64,000 nucleotides of DNA from Protonemura montana. Its lineage: Eukaryota > Arthropoda > Insecta > Plecoptera > Nemouridae. The position numbers were made by a program, and so were the translations under genes. Below the pieces are notes generated by a model, which had not been told where the DNA came from, did no database searches, and saw nothing but the letters and a program-made list of their open reading frames with translations. Of the stretch, positions 31,001 through 40,904 are shown one piece after another; the stretch's first letter is position 1, and each line of letters opens with the position of its first letter. The stretch lies in NCBI GenBank assembly GCA_947568835.1, contig OX387603.1:7042701-7106700 (forward strand). Reading direction: 5' to 3'.

Positions 31001-34000
31001 AGCAGAGTCAACCACCAGGTGGCGGGGCCCCCGAGTACCAACGCTCGTCCAACCTTCGGTTTTTTGGCTGTCCCCTCGTTCTGGGGAAAGAAAAAATGTT
31101 AAAAGAGTTCACACTTAGAAGGCAGCGAGCAGCTGTTGCCACCCACTGATCTTTGATAAATAAAGTACTAGCTGCCACTGACGAAGATGGACAGTCTGTG
31201 GCTGGTTTAACCCCTTGATCGTACCTAGCATGCATCTCACAGGTAATAGTAATTCGTGCAGCTCACAGTTGAGTTTAATCTTCATTCTTTCTTATAAATT
31301 GTACATGGATTAGAAATTGAGTATTAACAAGTTTTTTATTTCTTCTTTAGCCCAGACAAAAATACCAATTCAGAGGATGTTCTAGGGTAATGTATCAACC
31401 AGCTGTAATATATACAGTTAAAAAAAAAAGTTTAAGATGCAAATGGAAGTATCTGATTGGCTGAGATCACATCTCAGAGACCACCAATCATTGTATAACT
31501 AGCCCAAGGAAAATAACCTGTAATTGATCAACCTCAGATGTTAAGCAGGTAGATAACTGAGACAATGGTCTCTTTGTCAGGCTGAACCATGTTTAATCTC
31601 CATTTAACTGCTTTACGGCACACAACCTGAAACGATCGTTGAGCCCGAAGATAACTTTGCTCCGCTCAAAGAACGAAATAAATTTAGCTCAACAACCGAG
31701 ACTCACGGTTCTTATTGCCACCCCTGCGGTCAGTGGCATTTCTGCCACGGTTGTAATTTCTCTGCCCAGGTGTCTGGTTCGACATGTTAAGCGCTATGTG
31801 CATGTCCATTATCTCCTTCTCGGCCTCCTTTTGGATTTGGTCTATGGTCTTGGGGTTGACATCGTCCCTGCGAGGCACCCACTTGCCCTGACGCAACTCA
31901 ATAACGTCTTGAAGCATGAAGCGCACGCGAGAAGACACCGATCCGGTTCCTCGCTTGCTGGAGATCTCAGTCATCTTGAGAAAGTACGCTGACAGGTCCT
32001 GCAGAGCACACAGCAAAGTGTCAGAATCATCATTCGTCAAACTCTACTAATAAGAGCAACCTAGACAAAAGATCTAAAAATAAAAATATATATAAATATA
32101 ATAGAAAAACTTAGTATTAATGCAGTCAACACATTCATTTTTTAGCAAAAGCTAGTCAAAGTGCTGAGAGAAACCATATCATTAATAGTTGCCTGGAACG
32201 GATAACAGATAGTGTACAAGTAACATTTTCTCACATTGCTTGTGTTTGATCGTGGCCCCGTTTTGCTCTCAAGATCTTTGCCAATAGCGGTGAGAAGTTT
32301 GCAGAGGCACTCTAGGCTCTCTTCGTCCCCGGCAGTGAGCAGCTGACCAATGCATCGATGCATGATTCCTGGAGTCAACATCTTCAGCTTGAACAGCTGT
32401 CCAATGAACCTCATATTTTCTATGGATTTCATTTGTATCCTTTGTTCTTCTTCTTCAAATATTAACATTAATTCTTTCTTTTTTTCCTGTAAAATAACCC
32501 AAGAAGTTATAACTAGAAAGACAACAACATTTTCTTAACAGTGAAACCTTGAAATATCTTCAGATTTAAATGTCCAATCATTTGAGCTCAGAAACTCTAG
32601 TCTGGCATGACAAAAAAGATTTCATCATATTATTGAGGAAAATCCACCTCCAAAACGTGTGCATGTCTTAACTTCTGCTTGAATGTGGAATGCACCCAAT
32701 GGGCATTCACCTTAGAAGTAGACCAGCTCCTAACTTTCTGGAATTTTGGAAGTCCCTCTCAAAAGGTTTAACAGTCCAGCAAATGATTAATATCAATATA
32801 CTTACAGGATCTGTTTGCAAGTTGATTTCCTTGAGCTTGGCGTCTTTATTCAGTCGAGCCTCTGCGTTCTTTTCAAATTCAGTTTGACACCGGTTGACGA
32901 TCAATTTGCGGAAATTAACAAATTCGGGGTCTTCGGGTGTCTTGCGCTCGGCTGAGACTTTAATGTCAGACAGCACTTTGCACAGAAGTGCATACTTTTC
33001 TGGTGGACCAGGATCTTTCACAGCCTTTGGACAATCAGATGTGTTGATTAGAAATGTTAGAATCATCACAATCATCAGAAAATTAGTGTATTTCATCAAG
33101 ACTGTATGGTAAAGCTGCTTACATGTTCATAGATTAGATTCATGACAACTGTGAGCTTCTCACAGTTGTCAATTGGCAACGCTTTCACTTGGGATACTGA
33201 GTCATCAAAATTGTGGGGTGTGATCTTGTTAAGCACACTTTGTACAAACATGGAGAGATCCTGCAATGGATTAAGGTCTAGAAAACAAAATAAATTGAGG
33301 AAAGGTTACTCAGTCCAAAATCACATTTAAGTTGCTTGCTGCCAAGCATGATCTGCAAATGCATTTAATTTTCATGACAACTGTACCTTTGATGAAATGA
33401 ACTCTTAATCCATACTTCCTAATAAATGTATGAACATTTTAAAATTAATGAGGTACAGAATCCATCAGTATAGGGATTCATTTTAACAAAAACTTGCTAT
33501 TATCGTTTTGCTCTTGCTAGACATTCTCAAAAACTGGGTTTCTGTGGTTAGATAGGCTGGCAATTCCGGTGATTTGTTGACCTAGATCATTCCTTTTTTA
33601 ACATGCTAGCAAAAGACTCCTGAAAGCTCATCAGAAATAATTATAAACCATTACTTGGCTATTCTTTAAAATAAATAACTATAGCTATGTAGTTATAACT
33701 ATAACTATATAGCTATGTATTCAGTATCGGGAAATAGGACAAGCAAAAAGAAAAGCTTGTGATTTTTTTCCTTACAAATTAAAAATATTTCAAAAAATTG
33801 TGTGCCAACGGGGACCTGAACCCCGATCTGCACGTTTCGAAGGACTTGCCAATTGAGCTACTTGAACAACTTAAGGATTTTAGTGTATTTAATGAGAATG
33901 AAGGATCTCCAAGGAGTAGAAGCAAAATGCTGTGAATACTAAGTCATTCTGATTTCAGTGACCCTATAGCTTGTCACAACCATTCAATCTCGAGTAAATC

Positions 34001-34230
34001 CAAATTGAGGTAAAGATGTATAATATCTTAAGATCATAATATCTGTGTACAATATGTTAGCTTTTGATGGCCGTTAGCAATAGTAATGAGTCTTTGTGTG
34101 CATGTAACGATATTGAATTACTCACCATGTCACTCATGTTTTCCTTAGGTGAGCCGTAAGTACCAAACGAGGAGGTGCCTGAGCTACAGTGAAGCTTTGC
34201 CCCCTGTTGTTTCGTTTGTTGTTGCCACAT
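28047..34230 (-). CDS. Short eIF4G paralogue C: MIF4G-MA3-W2 without the eIF4E-binding region
   Basis: Sixteen exons: 34126-34230, 33123-33260, 32806-33024, 32235-32486, 31707-31998, 30983-31080, 30741-30916, 30552-30623, 30152-30356, 29781-30033, 29582-29697, 29291-29386, 28898-29038, 28706-28781, 28318-28467 and 28047-28225. They sum to 2568 nt (855 residues) with every phase consistent. Start is ATG 34230 ([12 protein letters not shown]), or 34137 (MSDM). Domains: MIF4G about 35-270 ([39 protein letters not shown]), a linker, MA3 about 440-600 ([43 protein letters not shown]) and W2 about 670-855, ending KGVALKSVT. Nothing corresponds to D's exon with YDRDFLM, so it should bind eIF4A and eIF3 but not eIF4E, like DAP5. 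Relative to D it lacks 69 nt in frame in exon 30552-30623. Its 5' exons resemble B, the rest D. Confidence 0.8.
28554..28629 (-). ncRNA. Box C/D snoRNA-like gene, family 4, in C intron
   Basis: Minus strand: terminal stem AAAATGCT / AGCATTTT (8 bp), C box GTGATGA, CTGA (D') at 28591-28594, D box CTGA at 28564-28567. The guide before D' is ATGAAAGTAGTGGA; I recognise no rRNA target. Same intron and position as 41415-41490. Confidence 0.6.
29118..29197 (-). ncRNA. Box C/D snoRNA-like gene, family 1, in C intron
   Basis: C box ATGATGA at 29185-29191, CTGA at 29150-29153, guide TGCCGGACTGGAGT before it. Compared with conserved 28S ACUCUAGUCUGGCA it has one G:U pair and one changed base (CCGG for CCAG), so it may be decaying. 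Further CTGA motifs lie at 29138 and 29119. Confidence 0.45.
29464..29536 (-). ncRNA. Box C/D-like gene, family 4 second member, in C intron
   Basis: Carries the same guide and box (ATGAAAGTAGTGGA then CTGA at 29497-29500) as 28554-28629. Flanks can pair (TTTCTTCA with TGAGGAAA), but the C box is degenerate (AGATGAT) and no good final D box is seen. A relic or a weak gene. Confidence 0.35.
30429..30511 (-). ncRNA. Box C/D snoRNA-like gene, family 2, in C intron
   Basis: Terminal stem CGG-CACT / AGTG-A-CCG, C box ATGATGA at 30495-30501, D box CTGA at 30437-30440. The guide AAGCTCAACAGG before D is complementary over 12 nt to the conserved 28S stretch CCUGUUGAGCUU. Duplicate of 43293-43375. 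Confidence 0.65.
32553..32634 (-). ncRNA. Box C/D snoRNA-like gene, family 1, in C intron
   Basis: C box ATGATGA at 32622-32628, D' CTGA at 32588-32591, a C'-like ATGATTG, D box CTGA at 32560-32563. The guide TGCCAGACTAGAGT before D' is complementary over 14 nt to conserved 28S ACUCUAGUCUGGCA. Duplicate of 45500-45579. Confidence 0.6.
33801..33870 (-). mobile_element. tRNA-derived SINE head, copy upstream of C
   Basis: Duplicate of 26233-26302, with the same A-box-like TAGCTCAATTGG and perfectly paired T-arm (CGGGG/CCCCG). It came with the segmental duplication and is not an independent insertion, since the flanks also match. Confidence 0.6.
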
Positions 34231-35764
34231 TCTGGTGAGTTTAAATCATTTTTAGCAACAAAAACAACAAAAAATCCTTCACTCTGACTAGTACACTTAT
34301 GCAAAAAGTCAACACTCTTGTACGATCACACCCTGCTCTTTGATTCCATAAGCTTTTACACTCAACATTTTTATCTACACATATGCAACAAGAAGCAACA
34401 AACAAGCCTATTGCACAATACTCTACACCCACGGCCGCCAAAACATCTGTCCATAATGGCACCCATTTATATAATTTGCTTCTGAAAATGTGATAATTTT
34501 CGCCATTATAGTATTACCACGTATTACCAGTGCCATTCTTATGTTAAGAACTATTTTTTTTAATAGTAAAAGGTTGGTTGGTATATTTTGGTGGTCCTAA
34601 ATTTCCCCGTTTTCATTAAGAATTTTCGATTTAAAATATATTGTTTTCATTGCTTAAGTACTACCGTTGAGTGAGCAGGTTATAGGTAGAGGCACGACAT
34701 TAATGTTACAGTTTCTGTGTGTAAGATGGCCGCCAAATGACTACTTTACCGACAAAAATGCAGAATACCGTAACACCCTGTTAACAGTGGCGGTTCGTGG
34801 GGCTAAAATGTAAGAAGGCTGGCTGAAATACATATTTCTAACTTGCATGTAAGCATTTCTAGACTCGATAGGTGAAGTCAATGTGGCGTTCTTTCATGGC
34901 CGCAAAGAAGTCGCTGATGCGCTCGTACCACTCTGGCAATAACTCCGTTTCCTTGACGAGTGATTTTTCTATGCTTATTAGCATAGATATTAGCATTAAT
35001 GTTTCAGGTGTAAATTATATGTACTTCACATTCACAACAATTACACTACGCGAAAAATAAACACGTCTTGAGACCTAGCTTCAACCCGGAGGATGCTGGT
35101 TTGGGTCTGCATGCGTGCTAGCACCGTGATAAACATCAAAATTCGCGATGACTGCTCAAAAGGGAGGAAAGCGTTTGCTTTGTTTTCCGGTGAAATAAAA
35201 CCGTTTTAAGTATTGAAATAAGTATAATATAAGAATATAATATAAGTATAATATCATGGAATATTAACTAACAATATCTAAGATGATAATTTTTTGGTAG
35301 AGATTCGTAAGTAGTGGAAATCACTTAACTATTATCAGCCAAAATTATAATTCTGTGGCGCGCTTTGTTTTCCGATTTCCCTCCCTGCATGCCAACGTCG
35401 TGGGCAATCGGGAAAAGTTCGCAATTTTTCGTAGCCTCCTCTCAACGTCATACTACACAGTTCGCTGTCCTTCTCTGGGCAGCAGAGACCGAGAGAAAGA
35501 GCACATGACCCCTTCCCTTCCGCCTACATACTAGAGGCGGCTGGTCGTCGTCTGCCTCCCTGGGGATTTCTTCCGCAAGCGAGCTTGTGATGGTGTGTTG
35601 CGGGTCGTATTACAAACGATCGTAGGGATGAAATAACGCCCCAAATTCGAAAACAGCTCGTTTTTTTTTAGAAACAGCTCGATTCGAAAGTGGTTTAAAA
35701 ACATGATACTAAATTCTCTTCTTACCTCCCTTTTTCAGGGAGACTGTGCCTCCTTTGCCTCATG

Positions 35765-36611
35765 CATGAACCGCCACTGCCTGTTCAGTATTTTACCCTG
35801 TATTTACCTGTATTTAACACCCTGTATTTGAATATAATCGAGTCAAATGCTAAAAGAAAACTGCACTTTGTTATGAGAAATCTTAAAGCCAGCCTAACAG
35901 CAACAAAGGAGCATGCCTACAATTGTCTCATCCGTCCTCTACTCGAGTACTGTAGCGCAGTTTTGAATTCCCATAATGAAAACTATAGGAGTCGTCTTAA
36001 GGCATCCAAAACAAGGCTGCTCGGTATGCCAGAAATGCCCATCGCCGCTGGTGCTAGACAAAGAAGGAACCAACTATCAGTATCAGCTGCATTAAAAAAG
36101 ATTTAAAATGGGATTCACTGCGGCGGCGCAGACAAATGGCTTCCGTCCGCTGTCTTTACAAGACCCTGGCAGGTTTCTCCCGCCTGGAGTGCCATCGCTG
36201 AGATGGTTACCCCAGCAACTTTCCTCGGCAGAGGTGACCACAAGATGAAGCTTTTCCTCCCCTGGTACAGGACTGACACTGGCAGATGCTTTATCTTGGG
36301 CACTACTATCTGGCACTAGAATAGCCTCCCCCCAGGGGATGATGTCTACTTTCCCACCAGGCTTGACAGTACTCAACGGGATGATCAACGAGAGTAATTA
36401 TGACTCAAACTAGTATCATTAACTATTACATACTTAAATCTTTTATTATTCTTATTGTACTATTGTATTATTATATTATTGTATTATTACTTATTTTTCT
36501 CCTATTTAATTGTACAGTGTTGTCTCCTGTGCTGACTAGCGGCCACCGGAAGGTATACTAGTTCCTTAGCTGTTTTCACAAATAAATAAATAAATAAAAT
36601 AAATAAATAAA
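35765..36611 (+). mobile_element. Non-LTR retrotransposon 3' fragment nested in the TIR element
   Basis: The frame at 35765-36106 reads NAKRKLHFVMRNLKAS, EHAYNCLIRPLLEYCSAVLN and RLKASKTRLLG, the region after the reverse transcriptase palm in jockey/CR1-like LINEs. The frame then breaks, but similar-looking sequence continues (WDSLRRRRQMAS in another frame). An (AATA)n tail at 36583-36611 marks the 3' end. Degenerate. Confidence 0.65.
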
Positions 36612-36795
36612 AGTAGAGCCACTGTCATATGAAATTTAATTTCGATATATCTCGTGGGCTAACTCGCTTTTGCGACTTTTCATGCTCTAAGGGATCTCGA
36701 TCAATGTTTACCTCAACGATTGATTTACACCTAACGATATTCAAAAGCAAGTAACGTACGAGAAATATCGAAATTAAATGATAGTGGCTCCACTT
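36611..36795. repeat. Small inverted-repeat element (MITE-like)
   Basis: Arms of about 40 bp at 36611-36655 and 36757-36795 (AAATTTAATTTCGATAT against ATATCGAAATTAAAT) with GAGCCAC/GTGGCTC ends. It lies directly after the LINE tail inside the larger TIR element. Confidence 0.5.
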
Positions 36796-36927
36796 AACGG
36801 GGAGTTCCAATACTCTGCATTATTGTCGGTAAGGTAGTCACTTGACGGCTATCTTTCGCGCAGAAACTGTAACATTAACATCCCGCCTCTACCTATAACT
36901 TGCACACTCAATGGTAGTAGGTACACT

Positions 36928-38044
36928 ACCCCTATTCACTAACTTGGTGCGGGTTTGGTGCGGCTTTGAAACTGCGGCTTTCGGCCGTCGGTTGAACTCG
37001 GCTAAACCCGAAAGCCGCAAAGTTTCGCATTCACTAACTATTCGTATTTCGACCTAGCGGCGGGATCGTGAAACAGCCTGAAATGTCCGAGCACAGTCGA
37101 TAAGTCTGCTAAATAAGCAGAAATTGAAATATTTTCGGATGACAAGTGACAGATGACAAGCTTGTAAGTTTGCTTGTAAGGGCCAATTTCCAGCCAATTT
37201 TAAATGGCAAACAAGATTGATTGATTAAAAAACCCTGTCATTTGGATAATGCTTGAATATAGAATGTATATAAATATATAATAGTCTAATATTAAATTAT
37301 ATATAATATATATATTTATATTACAATTTAATATATATAATAATGCTTGAATCCTTCGCTTGATGCCTTTATGCTTTGTGCATTCATCCCGAGGAATTGC
37401 GCAAGTTGGTTTTGTTGGGTCGTATTTTCCAGCCTAAGATTACCCCTAAACGGAAAATACACAATCCATTTCACACCGCTATTGACAAAAACCTCTCGCT
37501 ATCAAATTCTGATAAACTGATCAAGGATTAAACTTTTGATTAATATTCTTTTTTTCAGAGATCAATTTACTTTGACTTTTGCGCTATCCTGAACTTAGTG
37601 AAAAAGTGCCATTTTAGGAGTTTATTTTGGCAAGTGGAGATAAAAAAAAAGTTTGCGTAAATCCTTTCTCTATAAAATGCTCGATTTTTAGAAATCCAAC
37701 TTCAACGAAAATCCGGAAAAAATTATTATTATGATTATTATTTTGATATTATTATGATTATTATTAATTATTTCCCCTTGACCACAGGAAGTTGTTTTAT
37801 TAAATATATAATGGTTATAACCTTATGCCGAAATATTTCAACGCACGAAATGGGAAAATATCATACAAAATACCTTATCGTTTGCCGTACAGCTTTCACA
37901 CAAGTTTACGTATCTTTTACCTCACTTCACCCAAACCCACGGCTTCTGACAGTGAAAAAGTTAGTGAATGCCAATTGTGTGACATTGCGGCTTTCGCAGC
38001 AAGTGCCGCAGCTTTCGCTTCGAAAAAAGTTAGTGAATAGGGGT
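36928..38044. mobile_element. Second TIR element, inserted 10 bp from the first
   Basis: The ends are inverted repeats, ACCCCTATTCACTAACTT at 36928 and its complement ending at 38044, with subterminal repeats of CATTCACTAACT and GCGGCTTTC. The interior is AT-rich (TA-repeats near 37260-37340, ATT microsatellite at 37725-37765) and codes for nothing recognised. Spacer 1 shows the empty site at about 27086-27091 (TACACTGTTGG). A short CT or ACT/CCT may be the target duplication. Confidence 0.65.
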
Positions 38045-38565
38045 CCTGTTGGTTAAAAGAAAACACGTCCCCCCCCCCCCCCTTGTGACAAACCACAAAT
38101 TTTAATGTTAAATACTTCATAGATTGGATTTGCACAAAAGAAAAAGTATTAAAAACCCAGTGTCATGGCGGTCTTTGGTCATGGCTAGATGTGATCATAG
38201 GAGATGATTGACAGGTGATTAAGAGCCTTAAAATTAAAATATGGCTCTCAGGTGTGGGGGAAAAATGATAATAATTTTTTGGTGGAAGTGATGTTGAGGA
38301 ACATTATAAATCCCTCGAAGATTTCCGGGTTGGAAAATGAAAGGAATAGTGAAGTCACGGAGGAATTGTTAAATCGCCCTCGATGCCTCAGTATTGCCAG
38401 CGACTCACTAAGTGTGGTCCTACAAGGCCATGTGGGAGGGGGGTTAGGATGCAGGGAACAGACTTCAACTAGCCAAATATAGTCATATAAACAAAGCCAA
38501 TTTACTGAAATAATTTCAAAACACATGGTCCCTAGCTAGCTGTCTGGTCAGAGTAAAAATATAAA

Positions 38566-39217
38566 TGTTACTTGATTACGATAGCGTAGACCAAAGACTG
38601 CGTAGACCAAAGGCGTAGACGTAGTGGTGTCGTTCGAGTCTACTCGTAGTTTCGAGGCGGCTCGTAGTTCAATGTACAGTCGAATAAGACGTCGCGAATC
38701 AGGCAACGTCGTGGGATCGAGGCGGTTCGCAACTCAGGCGGCTCGTAGCTTGGGATGCATTCGCGAAGACGTCGTGAATTAAGGCAGCGTCGTTGTTCGA
38801 GATATTTAGCGAATATCGGGCTCGACGGTTTATAACGGTCCTACACTCCGCTCGGTTCCTCTATCTCCAACCGTCCTACTGCAACTTCAGAGAGTAGTGA
38901 TGGTTGCAACTTCGTTGGTCTTCTTCAAGCTCCCTCTCCAGATTCCACATCTCGTGACTCAGTCGACCAATCGTTGGTTGCGAAAAGCTAGATGTTCGTT
39001 CACAGGGATTCCCCATGTCGCTACTATCCAACTTACTAAAATATTTCTCTATTTTACATTTACTGAACATTGAAAATAATTGGGCGAGGCAGTTTGGAAC
39101 GGATAAAAGTGACAGGACCTCACTGCAAACATCAGCACATTCCCCCGAGGGATCGTCATCCAAAATCGCCACTTCGAGATTAAACTAGGGCGCAATTTGC
39201 AAACCGAGGCAAGAACA
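38566..39217 (+). mobile_element. LTR-like sequence followed by a tRNA-primer-like site
   Basis: The block begins TGTTAC, ends ACA, and is followed after one base by TGGCGCCCC at 39219, which looks like a retrotransposon primer binding site. It is far more CpG-rich than its surroundings, with repeated GGCGGCTCGTAG-type words and a TATA-like TTTATAACGG near 38828. No gag or pol follows, so at most a 5' end remains. Absent from spacer 1. Confidence 0.4.
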
Positions 39218-40509
39218 CTGGCGCCCCGTCCGAGACTTATAAGAGAATACTCTATAGATGCACGTGGCTAGAAATCCTGTGGTGCATTAAGTGCACCTCA
39301 CAACAAAGTAATAGAAAGAGACGTTAGTTTTAGAAGATATAAAATAGAAGAAAAATTGAACTGCTCATTTATGAAAATATTCACAAAAAAAAATTCCGGA
39401 GAAGAACTGGAACCATAGAATTAAAAATGGCTAATTTGGAAAGTAAATTTGAATGACATAAACTAACATTACCAATGTTAAGATGCCACTTCGTGTCCTT
39501 TTAAATATTTGTTACTGATCTTGTTATTAAGTGACGATCTAGAAACACAACGCGCCACCTGAAATAAAAACGCACCGTGGCCCCGAAGTAGCTTTTAGTT
39601 CTGGTTCTACCCTGATACCAAACACCTCAACAAAGTATCAACCGGTTTTAGGGGTGCACGAAATTTTCTACCATGTTAAGTAATGATAGTAAGGCTATAA
39701 TCTTCAGTCATTCTGAGTAATTCACAAAATAGTCAGCAAAATACCTTCTGAAAATGCACACTGTATTTGGTGAAGGGAACGAGGAGGATTGGACATAAAA
39801 ATCAACAGTTTAGGTTGATCTGGGAAGCAAAGAAATGCTTTACTCATTAGACAAAGTCAAAATGTTAAGTGAGTCATTTATTCTTTGTTGGGTTGGGTTC
39901 ATTAAGAGTCCTTTGTCTTTGTGATAATAACTTAAAGACCCAATTCCACAAGCTGCAAGAGGTAGCACCTCTGGCCAATTACTGTAAGGATCTGTCATAT
40001 CAGTTTCATTGATTATAACCATCAAATAATAGCAAGTAAAACAATGTCTGTATATGTGTATTAAATATATGGAATAACAATATAAAACCCCAGCAAATAA
40101 AAGTTCTCAAGTCCAAACCTTGCATAGATTTGACTTAAATTAATTTACTAGGAGATTGTCAAGTACCTAGCAGTCATGGGCCATGGAATTCCAAACAATG
40201 ATCCAAGCTACGTTATCAGTTATTGCAGAGACATGGACACATTTCATTTAATGCTGTACATTTATCGGAAATCTTGGAAACCCACGTAAACTCTCGATAG
40301 AATAAGCTTAGCTTTCATATCGATTCTCTGATGTCGTCGGTACATATTTTCACAATGATGTATAGTATTATACAAAACAAAACAAGGGAAGACCAAAACA
40401 AAGAATATAATAATAATAAAGATAATAATGATGAAAAGTCATTATGAACACGGAAAGGAGGAAGAATATAATATTAACAACATAATATATTATTTATACA
40501 ACGAACAGC

Positions 40510-40820
40510 TCTTCCAACTCGACGCCGTATGGTGCAACACGGCCGTTGGAAATGGCAAAAATATCGACGCACTGACTTCACAATGCAGATTATCTTCTTG
40601 ACTCACTTAACTATTTCTTCATTCATTAGCATCCATGTTCCTTGGCAATGCCACCATTTAACTATTCTTTACAATAAAGTCCCAATGTACAAAAACTGTC
40701 CGAGCGAGTCCACAGTGGTCATCCCAGTTTTCACTTTCATTTCACCATTCAACAAAGAAACAATGCTATTTATAGTAAGCAATATAATTACTTAGATTTA
40801 TACACAATTCTGAAATCAAT
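40510..40820. mobile_element. Insertion of about 310 bp 3' of D
   Basis: Spacer 1 reads ACAGCTTCCAGAAGATTG without interruption (near 27961). Here about 310 bp separates the two halves, with CTTCCA at both junctions, which could be a 6-bp target duplication. An open frame of 88 codons on the plus strand spans most of it but resembles nothing known. Confidence 0.4.
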
Positions 40821-40904
40821 CTTCCAGAAGATTGCTCCACAGCGTTTACTCGAACTACGTATTTAAAATGTCTCGGTGCGCGCACTTGACGCGAGTGGAC
40901 AAGT

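Larger units (their letters stand above)
28047..33024. repeat. Segmental duplication, left copy (matches 40905-45970)
   Basis: Exons and introns are nearly identical to 40905-45970, about 12.9 kb to the right in direct orientation, including the intronic snoRNA genes. Exon lengths are equal except the last exon (179 against 182 nt) and the 69-nt deletion. Similarity to D stops inside the exon 32806-33024; beyond that the match is to B. Confidence 0.85.
34661..36917. mobile_element. DNA transposon-like element with terminal inverted repeats of about 110 bp
   Basis: The start (CTACCGTTGAGTG at 34661, GTTATAGGTAGAGGC following) and end (GCCTCTACCTATAAC to CAATGGTAG at 36917) are inverted repeats over roughly 110 bp. 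The element is flanked by TA on both sides, and spacer 1 keeps the empty site at about 27078-27084 with a single TA. That target suggests a Tc1/mariner-type or similar transposase, but no transposase frame is visible. A LINE fragment and a small inverted repeat lie inside. Confidence 0.65.
34126..40904. repeat. Spacer 2, between paralogues C and D, disrupted by insertions
   Basis: This is the second copy of the spacer at 26556-28046, expanded from about 1.5 to 6.8 kb by insertions. These are two TIR elements (34661-36917, 36928-38044), a block at about 38270-39670 containing an LTR, and about 310 bp at 40510-40820 flanked by a CTTCCA repeat. Outside these the two spacers align end to end. Confidence 0.7.

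Noticed and set aside
38876-39172. Minus-strand frame of 98 codons as a gene
   Set aside because: It lies inside the LTR-like block and antisense to it, with no recognised domain.
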